A stretch of DNA of 14,568 nucleotides from Myxococcota bacterium. Its GTDB lineage: Bacteria > Myxococcota_C > UBA6777. A program made the position numbers and the translations under genes. This document shows, piece by piece, positions 7,409 through 14,428 of this stretch; the stretch's first letter is position 1; every line of letters begins with the position of its first letter. The stretch lies in NCBI GenBank assembly GCA_963169055.1, contig CAUJFU010000458.1:1-14568 (forward strand), in the 5' to 3' direction. The notes below the pieces were generated by a model. The model was given only the letters and a program-made list of their open reading frames with translations. It made no database searches and had not been told where the DNA came from.

Positions 7409-8386
7409 ATGTCACGTTTCTTTTTTGGCTCCTCTGCGGGTTCTTTGTTGTGGGCGAGCGTGTTGCTTTCGCCTCTTTTGATGGGGGCGAGCACATGCAA
7501 TCTGCGTGGGCTAGAGAATCTACCCAAAGCCTCGAAAAAGCGTACCTACGCACAAAACGCCAAGCACTTTTACGAAACAGCCAACAAAGAACTCAAAGGC
7601 GGAAACTACGATCAAGCCCGCAAGATCTTTCGCCAGTTAAAAACGGCTTACCCTTTCAGCCGCTACGCAACACTCGCAGAGATCGGTATCGCCGATAGCT
7701 TCTTCCATTCTGGCAAATATCTTCAAGCCGTCGATCTCTACCGAATCTTTGCCAAGCTGCACCCTTCTCACGAAAAACATCCCTACGCACAGTTCCAGAT
7801 CGCACAATGCTACTTCAAGCAACGACCGTGGGAATGGTTTCTCATCCCACCCAACCACGAAAAAGATTCGACCACTACTCGCCAAGCTATCGCTTCTTAC
7901 AACGAGTTCATCACACAATATCCCCACCACAAACTGGCGATCGATGCCAAAAAAGAGTTGCGCATCTGTATCCAACAGCTCGCACAACACGAGATCTACG
8001 TTGCACAGTTTTATGCTTCACGCGGCAAATACCAAGCGGTTGTGTGGCGGATGGCTCATCTCTTAAAAACCTACCCACTCGCCGACTTCAACGCCGAAGC
8101 CCGTTTGCGCATGGCCAAAGCCTACATCCAACTGAAAAAACCGCAAAAAGCCAAAGAAGCCCTCAAAGCCTTGCTCGAAAAAGACCCCAAAAGCAAAGAA
8201 GCCAGCGAAGCCAAGAAGACCCTCGCCGAAGTCGAAACGGCGATCGCTGCCCTCGACAAAACACAAAAGCCCCGTGTCCTGACCGCTTCCGCTTCGGATG
8301 CCAAAAAAGAAGCGCCTGCCAAAACCACCCTCCCACCCGCACCAAACGCCACCGCAACACCCACCAAAACCAGCGCACCGATGTGA
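7409..8386 (+). CDS. bamD: BamD-like outer-membrane assembly lipoprotein (TPR)
   Basis: The 325-residue product resembles BamD/YfiO, the TPR lipoprotein of the BAM complex that inserts beta-barrel proteins. The start at 7409 has AAGGG eight bases upstream and gives an N-terminal hydrophobic segment (11-26) with a candidate lipobox cysteine at 30 (GASTC, not an ideal lipobox). TPR-type helices begin near 51. The segment LKTAYPFSRYA (77-87), then AVDLYRIFAKLHPSH, is the part most like BamD. Further repeats cover 154-260. Residues 289-325 are an Ala/Pro/Thr/Lys tail ending TPTKTSAPM. The same tail is encoded again in frame after the TGA stop. Other TPR proteins such as the CpoB/YbgF type are possible, but the YPFS region favours BamD. 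Confidence 0.82.
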   Translation: MSRFFFGSSAGSLLWASVLLSPLLMGASTCNLRGLENLPKASKKRTYAQNAKHFYETANKELKGGNYDQARKIFRQLKTAYPFSRYATLAEIGIADSFFHSGKYLQAVDLYRIFAKLHPSHEKHPYAQFQIAQCYFKQRPWEWFLIPPNHEKDSTTTRQAIASYNEFITQYPHHKLAIDAKKELRICIQQLAQHEIYVAQFYASRGKYQAVVWRMAHLLKTYPLADFNAEARLRMAKAYIQLKKPQKAKEALKALLEKDPKSKEASEAKKTLAEVETAIAALDKTQKPRVLTASASDAKKEAPAKTTLPPAPNATATPTKTSAPM

Positions 8387-8458
8387 TCATCCCGCCTATC
8401 GGGGGAAGCCGTCACGCCGAAGAGCGCAACGCCCACCAAAACCAGCGCACCGATGTAA
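8353..8458 (+). repeat. Direct repeat of bamD 3' end, in frame past the stop
   Basis: A 32-base sequence at 8353-8384 recurs at 8425-8456 with one mismatch, exactly 72 bases (24 codons) later. The core CCCACCAAAACCAGCGCACC is identical. Reading through the TGA at 8384-8386 stays open until the TAA at 8456-8458 and encodes SSRLSGEAVTPKSA followed by TPTKTSAPM, the same ending as the annotated protein. Confidence 0.85.
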
Positions 8459-8581
8459 GCCCACATCCGAGTTCTTTGATCTCGCCCATCCCCTCGGCGT
8501 TTCGCCACCTTGATCTCTGAAAACGAACCCGATACACACTCGCTCCGTTTGTAGGCTCACCTTTTTTGATGTTCTCCAAGC

Positions 8582-8599
8582 ATCGCACCAGCGTGCGAT
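8582..8599 (+). promoter_or_regulatory. Inverted repeat in yqeY leader
   Basis: ATCGCAC (8582-8588) and GTGCGAT (8593-8599) are perfect arms around CAGC. It lies 30 bases upstream of the yqeY ATG and just before its ribosome site. It could be an operator or a leader hairpin. The interval 8387-8629 otherwise holds the duplicated bamD tail and no further gene. Confidence 0.4.
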
Positions 8600-8629
8600 C
8601 TCTCCCAACCATACAGAAGGATCAATACG

Positions 8630-9076
8630 ATGTCTCTGCTCGCTAAAATCTCCGAAGACCTCAAAATCTCGATGAAAGCCCGTGACGCCGAGCGTACCTC
8701 CACGCTCAAGATGATGCTGGCTGACCTCAAAAAAGAGCAAATCGACCTCAAACGCGAGCACAACGAAGAAGAAACCCTCGCTTTTCTTTCCAAACAAGCC
8801 AAGCGCCGACAAGAAAGCATCGACGCTTTCTCTCAAGCAGGACGCATGGACCTCTCCGACAAGGAAAAGGTCGAACTCAAGATCATCGAAGGCTATCTTC
8901 CCCAACAACTCAGCCCCGAAGAAGCCCGTACCATCGTCCAAGACGCTATCGCTGCCCTCGGTGCATCGACCGCCAAAGACGTCGGTAAGGTTATGAAAGA
9001 GATCATGCCTAAACTCAAAGGCCGCTTCCCCTCCAAAGATATCAAGCCCCTCGTCGACTCGATGCTCACAAACTAA
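8630..9076 (+). CDS. yqeY: YqeY / GatB-YqeY domain protein
   Basis: This 148-residue cytosolic protein is full-length for the YqeY family, which is related to the tRNA-binding tail of GatB, a subunit of the tRNA-dependent amidotransferase. The family's molecular role is poorly defined. Visible hallmarks are the N-terminal helical region with ARDAERTSTLKMMLADLK, the mid-protein IIEGYLPQQLSPEEA (84-98), and the C-terminal DVGKVMKEIMPKLKGRF with a small helical bundle. The start has AGAAGGA eight bases upstream. It stands alone, 243 bases after bamD and convergent with the DUF3604 gene. The stop codon lies in the first unit of a 31-base tandem duplication. Confidence 0.93.
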   Translation: MSLLAKISEDLKISMKARDAERTSTLKMMLADLKKEQIDLKREHNEEETLAFLSKQAKRRQESIDAFSQAGRMDLSDKEKVELKIIEGYLPQQLSPEEARTIVQDAIAALGASTAKDVGKVMKEIMPKLKGRFPSKDIKPLVDSMLTN

Positions 9077-9131
9077 TCCAAAATCCGACCATCGCGTGAT
9101 AAACTAATCCAAAATCCGACCATTGCGTGAT
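9070..9131. repeat. 31-base tandem duplication across yqeY stop
   Basis: Units 9070-9100 and 9101-9131 are adjacent and identical except C versus T at the 24th base. Each contains AAACTAATCCAAAATCCGAC. The first unit carries the TAA of yqeY; the second is non-coding. The near identity points to a recent duplication. Confidence 0.92.
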
Positions 9132-9142
9132 CGAACGATGTC

Positions 9143-9165
9143 GGGACAGCCCCCTGTGGCTGCCC
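9143..9165. terminator. Hairpin between convergent yqeY and DUF3604 genes
   Basis: GGGACAGCC (9143-9151) pairs with GGCTGCCC (9158-9165) around CCCTGT, with a single bulged A. It lies between two convergent stop codons where a two-way terminator would be expected. No T-run follows on either strand, so it would be at best a non-canonical terminator. A small GGCA-TCG-TGCC hairpin follows at 9173-9183. Confidence 0.4.
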
Positions 9166-9185
9166 AACAAAGGGCATCGTGCCGT

Positions 9186-11144
9186 TTAAGGCTGATACCA
9201 GATCGGCGAAGTCCATGCGCGTTCTTGGATGATCTTTTGGACGTGTGAGGTTTCGCAAGAGGCGGGCCGCTTCTCGGTGGGAAGAGCGATACATTGTCGC
9301 GTACTCCACCGACAGCTTGGATTTTCGAGCGCACGAGCATAATAAAAAGCCCGCTGTGTCGCGTCAAACGCAGGATCACTCCATACCGCGCACAAGCTCT
9401 CCTTGCCTTCTCCGCTACTTTTGCACGTCTTCACGTCCACGCTCGCGCCGTTGTTTGGGTCGCCTGCGGCTTCATAGACTTTTTCGTAAGGCTTTCCATC
9501 CGCCCCCACCCATCCCTTGATAATCTGTACACGTTGCAGCATCATCCCGGGTGCTTCGGGACTTCCTTTGTCTGCCGTCGCCATCACCACAAAACGCGGC
9601 GCTTTTGCATCGGTCGGTGCTTTGGGCAAGATCCCACCCATCGAAACCCCTGTTGCGTAGGCTTTTTTGATCCAACCTTCCTCTTGGCACATCCCTTCTG
9701 AAAAGCCCCATCCACCGAAGAAACGAACTTGGATCCGGGGGCCGCTCGTTGCAAAGGTTTCGCGGCGGCGCAAGGCGTCAAAGATCGAATCTCGCGAGCG
9801 TTCTTCGGCCCAGACGGCGGCGAGTCCCCCCGGGTTGTTGATGATCCCGTCGTGTGTGATATTGCCCGAACCAAGGCGCTTGATCGGTTCGTCGTCCACC
9901 GTCCCGACGTGGCCGGGAAAGTCGACTTCTTGTACAAGACCTGCTGTGCCATTGTGTGTGTCGGTTGATCCGATCAATCCGAAGGTATAGGGATTGACGC
10001 CCAACCGCTGGTGTTCTTGGAGTCCTGCTTTGAGCGCGTTGCGTACAAAGTCGAGATGCGAAACGCACCCTTGTACACGCATCCCGCCCGCGTTCGCTTC
10101 GGTAAAGGTGCCTTTGCAGTCTTTGGTTTCCGCAGGGCGCAACTTTTCAAAATCGCAGAACGGATCGGGATCTCCGAAGACACCAAACATCCCGTTGCGG
10201 CACTCCATATCGCCCTTGTGCTGGAACATCTCGACCAGAGGTTCCATCTGCGCCCGTAAAGCCGCCATCTTGGCTTGCTCTTCGAGGCTGTTGGCTTTGG
10301 GGTATTTGGTCGCAAAGTAGTGTCCGTTGCTCAGATTCGAGTTATGACCGATCGAGAATACGTCGCATCCACCGCCTTTGTCGATACATTCCTCTTTCAA
10401 GGCTTTCCATAACCCCCACGGATTCGGCTGTTCGTAATATGTGATCGGCAGCGGCGTGACGTGTTCGTTGCGAAAGATCACGTTGCGGTGCATGTTGCTT
10501 ACGGCGGGTGTTGCGGTGTATTCGTAGCCCACAAATGCGACAAAACGACAAGTCGACTTGCGATCATAGGTTAGCTCTGCTGCTTCTTGCATCTTGCGCC
10601 ATCGCTCAAGCGCGGCCTCTTTGCACCACGAAAGATCTTCGCCGCAGATCTCCTTGCTTCGGACAGGATTGTCATAGATCAGCCCGATCCCAAACTGAAA
10701 GGTGCTTTGCTCGTTGCGTTTGCGGTAGCTTTGACAAGGTGCGGAATCGTAGCTTTTGGAACCCGGTGTCGTACAAAGTGCGATCTCTCCGAGATATTCC
10801 GAGTGTTCGGTGATCGCAACAAAGTCCAACGGCTGCTTAAGCTTGACAGGGCGTGTGCCTTTTCCATCCGCCCCAAGCGGCGGCAAAGAGACCTGCTCTC
10901 CGCTTGCAAAACGGTACGCATCCAACGACGTTAATTGCGAAGCATACGCCCACGAATCAAACGAATATCCCGTGTGTACGTGTAGATCCCCATAATATGC
11001 TTTGCGCTCGCTGCTGTACTCCGCACAAGGCTCTCGTTGCTCCGAATACACCCGTGGCTTGGGCGTTTCTACTTGTTGGCAGCCGCTCCAACAACCCACC
11101 GTCCACCACGACACCACCGCGCCGATCATCCACCATCGCTTCAA
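9186..11144 (-). CDS. DUF3604 domain lipoprotein (PHP-like metal site)
   Basis: The 652-residue product matches the DUF3604 family. The opening motif GDLHVHTGYS places His55 and His57, followed by TEHSE (His114) and later GSTDTHN (Asp395, His397); these look like a PHP-type metal site. Biochemical function is unassigned; a hydrolytic role is inferred. I chose a TTG start at 11144: it has AGGAG six bases upstream and gives MKRWW, a hydrophobic stretch and lipobox-like cysteines at 18 (TVGC) or 22 (WSGC). The nearest ATG, five codons later, is too far from that ribosome site and loses the basic N-terminus; the longer upstream frame has no signal sequence at its front. The protein is probably an exported lipoprotein. 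It diverges from the Cys-rich operon. Confidence 0.88.
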   Translation of the reverse strand: MKRWWMIGAVVSWWTVGCWSGCQQVETPKPRVYSEQREPCAEYSSERKAYYGDLHVHTGYSFDSWAYASQLTSLDAYRFASGEQVSLPPLGADGKGTRPVKLKQPLDFVAITEHSEYLGEIALCTTPGSKSYDSAPCQSYRKRNEQSTFQFGIGLIYDNPVRSKEICGEDLSWCKEAALERWRKMQEAAELTYDRKSTCRFVAFVGYEYTATPAVSNMHRNVIFRNEHVTPLPITYYEQPNPWGLWKALKEECIDKGGGCDVFSIGHNSNLSNGHYFATKYPKANSLEEQAKMAALRAQMEPLVEMFQHKGDMECRNGMFGVFGDPDPFCDFEKLRPAETKDCKGTFTEANAGGMRVQGCVSHLDFVRNALKAGLQEHQRLGVNPYTFGLIGSTDTHNGTAGLVQEVDFPGHVGTVDDEPIKRLGSGNITHDGIINNPGGLAAVWAEERSRDSIFDALRRRETFATSGPRIQVRFFGGWGFSEGMCQEEGWIKKAYATGVSMGGILPKAPTDAKAPRFVVMATADKGSPEAPGMMLQRVQIIKGWVGADGKPYEKVYEAAGDPNNGASVDVKTCKSSGEGKESLCAVWSDPAFDATQRAFYYARALENPSCRWSTRQCIALPTEKRPASCETSHVQKIIQERAWTSPIWYQP

Positions 11145-11201
11145 GGTTCGCTCCTTTCTTCTTCCTGCCCATCGCCTTTCTACAGAAAAGCCGGTACATA
11201 C

Positions 11202-11231
11202 TTGCTTTTCTTTGCAAACTCTCTCTATACT
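11202..11231 (+). promoter_or_regulatory. Candidate promoter of the Cys-rich operon
   Basis: TTGCTT (11202-11207), an 18-base spacer and TATACT (11226-11231) resemble a sigma-70 promoter with a good -10. Transcription would start near 11238, leaving a leader of about 105 bases before 11345. Its -10 overlaps the candidate minus-strand -10 of the DUF3604 gene. Confidence 0.45.
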
Positions 11232-11252
11232 GCGAAATCTCTGTTGCCGCAA
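11224..11252 (-). promoter_or_regulatory. Candidate promoter of the DUF3604 gene
   Basis: On the minus strand, TTGCGG (11252-11247), a 17-base spacer and TATAGA (11229-11224) form a sigma-70-like pair. The leader to the TTG start at 11144 would be about 75 bases. Four bases of this -10 are shared with the plus-strand -10. Confidence 0.35.
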
Positions 11253-11344
11253 CGCTACCTCATGCGACGTTGGTTTCTCTGCTCGCGGTTGGAAGGCTTT
11301 TTTTGTGGTGTATGATGCGTTGATTTGATTCAAAGGATGCGAAG

Positions 11345-12577
11345 ATGGCTTGTGGTGTTGTGTTCCCGATTTCTTCTCGCTTTCGTCTCTCCCGAACATC
11401 CGCGATCTTGTTGATGCTGAGCGTTGCGCTGCTCGGCGGTTTGGTTCTCGCTTGCGATACTCCCTCTCATATCGGGCTTTTGTGCGAGATCGACAAGGAC
11501 TGTGGCGGCGGACTCAAGTGTCTCAATCGACAATGTAGCCGACCCAATGAACCCCAAACCCCCTTTGGCTTGGCTCAGATCTGTGCGGCCCCCAAAGCCT
11601 CTGAAAGCCAAAATTGCTTCCTCCACAAAAACAACTACTGCTGCGTCTTTCAATCTGCCGACTTTCCCACTCGCGGCTGTTATGCTGTTCGCTATGATCT
11701 CTCCCCCCCCGAAGGACGGTGCCTTTGCAAGAGTGATCTTGATTGCCCAAAGCCGATGAAGTGCTGTGAACTCAACCCAAAGTCTCCCGACAAAGGCTTT
11801 CTCACTTGCACCCTGCCCACCGCAGACAACCAATGTCCCGCTCCGACCGCAACTTGCAAAGCCCCTGAAATCAAAACAGGCGACGATCCCGATACCAAGC
11901 TCGATTGCCACGATCCCGCAAACAATTATTGCTGCTCGATCCACCAAACCAACGGAAGCTGCCAAGAATTCAGCATCGAAGGAAAACCACGCAAACGCTG
12001 TTCTTGTGTGTTGTCAAGCGATTGCCCAAATGGCATGGTGTGCTGTCCCACCGACCCACAAAAACTCGCCAACTCCCGCTACTTTTGCGCCATCCCTGAC
12101 GAACAAGGCAAATGCTCCAACGCCCGCAACTTTTGTTCGCTTGCCGATAAAACTCGCCAAGATTGCACCGCCAACCCTTATTGTTGCACGCCTACAGGCA
12201 AAGGCTCGTGCAATGAATTTCGTGCTTTTAACTTCTTTTTCGGCAAACAGATCAAGCGTTGTTCGTGCGAGCAAGATACTGATTGCCCACAAAATACCTT
12301 TTGTTGTCCAAGCTCTCTTGGCAATAAATTCTGTAGCGCCGATGTCAAGGACTCCAAAGACTGCGCAGGCTCTTGCTCAAAGCCCACCACTAGCCTTGAT
12401 TGCTCGATTCCCGGGAACTTCTATTGTTGCGGAAAAATCAACGAAGCCTGCATCAATATCGAAACCCAAGGCAAAGAGGAATTCCGTTGCTCTTGTAAAG
12501 CCGATCCAGATTGCCCACAAGGACTGCGTTGTTGTCGAAAAGGGATCTATCTATTCTGCACCGATACTTGTCCTTGA
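11345..12577 (+). CDS. Secreted lipoprotein with four Cys-rich repeats
   Basis: The 410-residue protein has 54 cysteines, about 13 percent. Residues 19-37 are a signal peptide ending in LVLAC, a good lipobox with Cys37. A short CEIDKDCGGGLKC unit (47-59) precedes four modules at about 91-171, 188-264, 274-344 and 353-409. Each module has an N-x-YCC element, a CxC element (126/128, 219/221, 306/308, 382/384), a DCPxxxxCC element and a closing cysteine. Many disulfides are expected. The pattern recalls the Dickkopf-N-like or WAP-like Cys-rich units seen in myxobacterial surface proteins; I cannot assign a function. The ATG at 11345 has AAAGGATG upstream. It is the first gene of a tight operon, 36 bases from the next. 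Confidence 0.87.
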   Translation: MACGVVFPISSRFRLSRTSAILLMLSVALLGGLVLACDTPSHIGLLCEIDKDCGGGLKCLNRQCSRPNEPQTPFGLAQICAAPKASESQNCFLHKNNYCCVFQSADFPTRGCYAVRYDLSPPEGRCLCKSDLDCPKPMKCCELNPKSPDKGFLTCTLPTADNQCPAPTATCKAPEIKTGDDPDTKLDCHDPANNYCCSIHQTNGSCQEFSIEGKPRKRCSCVLSSDCPNGMVCCPTDPQKLANSRYFCAIPDEQGKCSNARNFCSLADKTRQDCTANPYCCTPTGKGSCNEFRAFNFFFGKQIKRCSCEQDTDCPQNTFCCPSSLGNKFCSADVKDSKDCAGSCSKPTTSLDCSIPGNFYCCGKINEACINIETQGKEEFRCSCKADPDCPQGLRCCRKGIYLFCTDTCP

Positions 12578-12584
12578 GGTCTAT

Positions 12585-12604
12585 CTTTCTCTTTTCAGAA
12601 AGGG
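12585..12604 (+). promoter_or_regulatory. Hairpin overlapping the ribosome site of the middle operon gene
   Basis: CTTTCT (12585-12590), loop CTTTTC and AGAAAG (12597-12602) are perfect arms. The right arm is part of AGAAAGGG, the ribosome binding site nine bases before the ATG at 12614. If folded, it would mask that site, so translation of the second gene could depend on ribosomes arriving from the first. No factor or ligand is implied. Confidence 0.4.
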
Positions 12605-12613
12605 TCGTCCACC

Positions 12614-13738
12614 ATGCCCATCCGCCGTTGCTTGATGCCACACAATGAACCCAGATATCGGCCCTCCTTGTCTTGGCATCATCTTTGTTCGCATCGGCTT
12701 TCTCATGTTGTCTGGGCGGTTTTGGCTTTTGTGGGAGGCATCATTGGCTTTGGGGCGGATGTTTCGGCCCAGTCGATGGATGCCAAAGCCTGCCATGCTC
12801 TGCTCAAACAAGCGCCTCGCCTCGCTGCCGATTGCTATGTTCGTGTGGCGGAGCAGATCAAACTGACGCCACAGTCCAGCCCCATCGATCGAAAGCAAAA
12901 GGCACTCTTACTCGAAAATGCCGCCAAGTCTTATGAACAAGCCGCCAGTCGCTCCACCAAGATCGAAGAGCGTGCTTATTTGTTTGAGCTTTCTGGAAAT
13001 TATCTACGACAAATTCTTTCAGAAAAACTCTGTATCAAAGTCTACCGCTGCAAAAGCATCCAAGGCTTGCTCTACCAAGTCCAGCAGGAAACCGGCTACA
13101 ACAACGTCACGCTGCTTAACCCTCGAAAAGAGCCTGTGGAAGTCGAGATTCGTGGTTATCAGTACGAAAACAAGCTCCAGATCGCCGAACGATGGGCGGG
13201 AGCGTTGCGGCCCGGGGTGTACACTTTTCGTGCGACGTACGCAGGCCAAGCTTCGCGCACGATCCAGATGACTTTGGAGCCACGAAAAGATCAGCTAATT
13301 TACACCGCTCCTGTGGGCGTTCCGATCCCTACGGGAGCTTGGTTGTTGACGGGCGCGGGGGCTGCGTTTGTGGCGATTGGTGCGACGTCTTTGGCGATCC
13401 GTATCGCTGCAATTGAAAAAGTCAATTACGAAAGACTCGAAGGATACGCCAAAGATGCACGCGAAGGAAACTTGACCGATGCCAATTACTACGCTGCTGT
13501 CGAAGGGTTGCGGCGCGCCAACGATATCTTGGACACCACCCAACCTCTCCGCTTCATCGGTTGGATCGCGGTGGGCATCGGTGGAGCCGCTGTGATCGGT
13601 GGCTTGGTCTGGATGTTTCTTCCGCGTAAACCTGCCGCAGGACAAAGTATCGCAAACACACCTGCCCTTGCACCACCGCACCTGTTCGCAAAAACACCTG
13701 CTTTACAAGGACAGACCTTGCTCCAGATCGGCGATTGA
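12614..13738 (+). CDS. Exported protein with PEGA-like domain and two C-terminal TM helices
   Basis: I do not recognise a named family for this 374-residue protein. Residues 31-52 are a signal peptide (likely cleavage ADVSA|QS). Residues 55-160 are helical, with TPR-like spacing around NAAKSYEQAASRS. Residues 165-231 form a beta domain, VTLLNPRKEPVEVEIRG then WAGALRPGVYTFRATY, which resembles PEGA-type surface domains. Hydrophobic helices follow at about 241-265 and 313-336, joined by a charged helical segment, and the tail is Pro/Ala-rich. The likely topology is periplasmic N-terminus with two inner-membrane spans. It sits 36 bases after and 18 bases before Cys-rich lipoprotein genes, so a shared envelope role is inferred. 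Confidence 0.8.
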   Translation: MPIRRCLMPHNEPRYRPSLSWHHLCSHRLSHVVWAVLAFVGGIIGFGADVSAQSMDAKACHALLKQAPRLAADCYVRVAEQIKLTPQSSPIDRKQKALLLENAAKSYEQAASRSTKIEERAYLFELSGNYLRQILSEKLCIKVYRCKSIQGLLYQVQQETGYNNVTLLNPRKEPVEVEIRGYQYENKLQIAERWAGALRPGVYTFRATYAGQASRTIQMTLEPRKDQLIYTAPVGVPIPTGAWLLTGAGAAFVAIGATSLAIRIAAIEKVNYERLEGYAKDAREGNLTDANYYAAVEGLRRANDILDTTQPLRFIGWIAVGIGGAAVIGGLVWMFLPRKPAAGQSIANTPALAPPHLFAKTPALQGQTLLQIGD

Positions 13739-13756
13739 CCGAGGCGAGGCTTTGGA

Positions 13757-14428
13757 ATGACACCTTTTCTTTATCAAGATCGGCGTATCATGAAAACTTA
13801 TCTTCGCTTTTTTCCTTTGTTTCTTGTGATGGTCTCGATTCTTTTGCTGCAGCAAAATTGTATCAAGGACTACGAGGGTTTGATCGGGTTTCGTTGCTCC
13901 AAAGAGGTTGAAAGATCCGAAGAGTGTGGTGGAAAGCCTTGTCGAGGCGGTCGCTGCGGGGCTTGCGTGGAGAATGCCCAATGTTCGGGGGGAGAGGTCT
14001 GTTGTGTTCCAAATCCTCCCCCCAACGCCGATCCTGCGGTGCGTTATTGCCGCCCTTCTGCCCAATGTGGCTCTTCTAGCGAGCCCCAAACCGAAGGAAC
14101 TCCCGAACCATTCAACGAACCCGCATCCTCCGAAGAACCCGCGCAACCCGAAAATATCTCTCCATCCGACGGGGCAGAGGAGACTTCGGGGCCAGAGAAC
14201 CTACCCGAGCCAGCCCCAGAGGTGAAAGTCTGCGCTCAATCATGCGCATTCGGAGAATTCTGCTGTGACGGCGTGTGTTTAGACTTCACAAAATTCGACA
14301 ACTGCGGTGGATTACAGCCGTGCGACTCCGCTTTGGAGTGCCCCTCTTCTTGGTATTGTTGCGGCTCGAAATTGGGCGGCCAAAAGAGATGTGTTCAGAA
14401 AAATTACGATGCTCTTTCTTGCAAGTGA
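13757..14428 (+). CDS. Second Cys-rich probable lipoprotein of the operon
   Basis: The 223-residue product has a hydrophobic N-terminal segment (19-32) and a cysteine at 35 (LQQNC), a poor lipobox, so lipidation is uncertain. A first Cys cluster covers 47-104, with CVENAQCSGGEVCC matching the module of the first operon gene. An acidic Pro/Glu/Ser linker (105-157) follows. A second cluster (159-222) contains FCCDGVCLDFTKFDNCGG, a motif form I associate with myxobacterial Cys-rich proteins. The ATG at 13757 has GAGG seven bases upstream; an ATG at 13790 (MKTYLRFF) gives a tidier signal peptide but lacks a ribosome site. The stop at 14426-14428 touches the end of an insertion sequence, so the true C-terminus may have been altered. 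Confidence 0.8.
   Translation: MTPFLYQDRRIMKTYLRFFPLFLVMVSILLLQQNCIKDYEGLIGFRCSKEVERSEECGGKPCRGGRCGACVENAQCSGGEVCCVPNPPPNADPAVRYCRPSAQCGSSSEPQTEGTPEPFNEPASSEEPAQPENISPSDGAEETSGPENLPEPAPEVKVCAQSCAFGEFCCDGVCLDFTKFDNCGGLQPCDSALECPSSWYCCGSKLGGQKRCVQKNYDALSCK

Noticed and set aside
8353-8458. Selenocysteine at the bamD TGA
   Set aside because: No SECIS-like structure is evident, and a point mutation or tail duplication explains the pattern more simply.
7807-8520. 237-codon frame overlapping bamD
   Set aside because: It is a shadow in another frame; its apparent repeat (RNAHQNQRTDV-like) merely reflects the 32-base DNA repeat at the bamD 3' end.
9070-9131. CRISPR array from the 31-base repeat
   Set aside because: Only two directly adjacent units with no spacers; it is a simple tandem duplication.
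11145-11399. Longer start for the DUF3604 gene at 11399
   Set aside because: It would bury the lipoprotein signal sequence 85 residues inside the protein and overlap the first Cys-rich gene and both candidate promoters.
11766-12635. 289-codon frame overlapping the Cys-rich lipoprotein
   Set aside because: It is a frame-shifted shadow of the repeated Cys-rich gene, Ala/Pro/Lys-rich with no recognisable domain or signal sequence.
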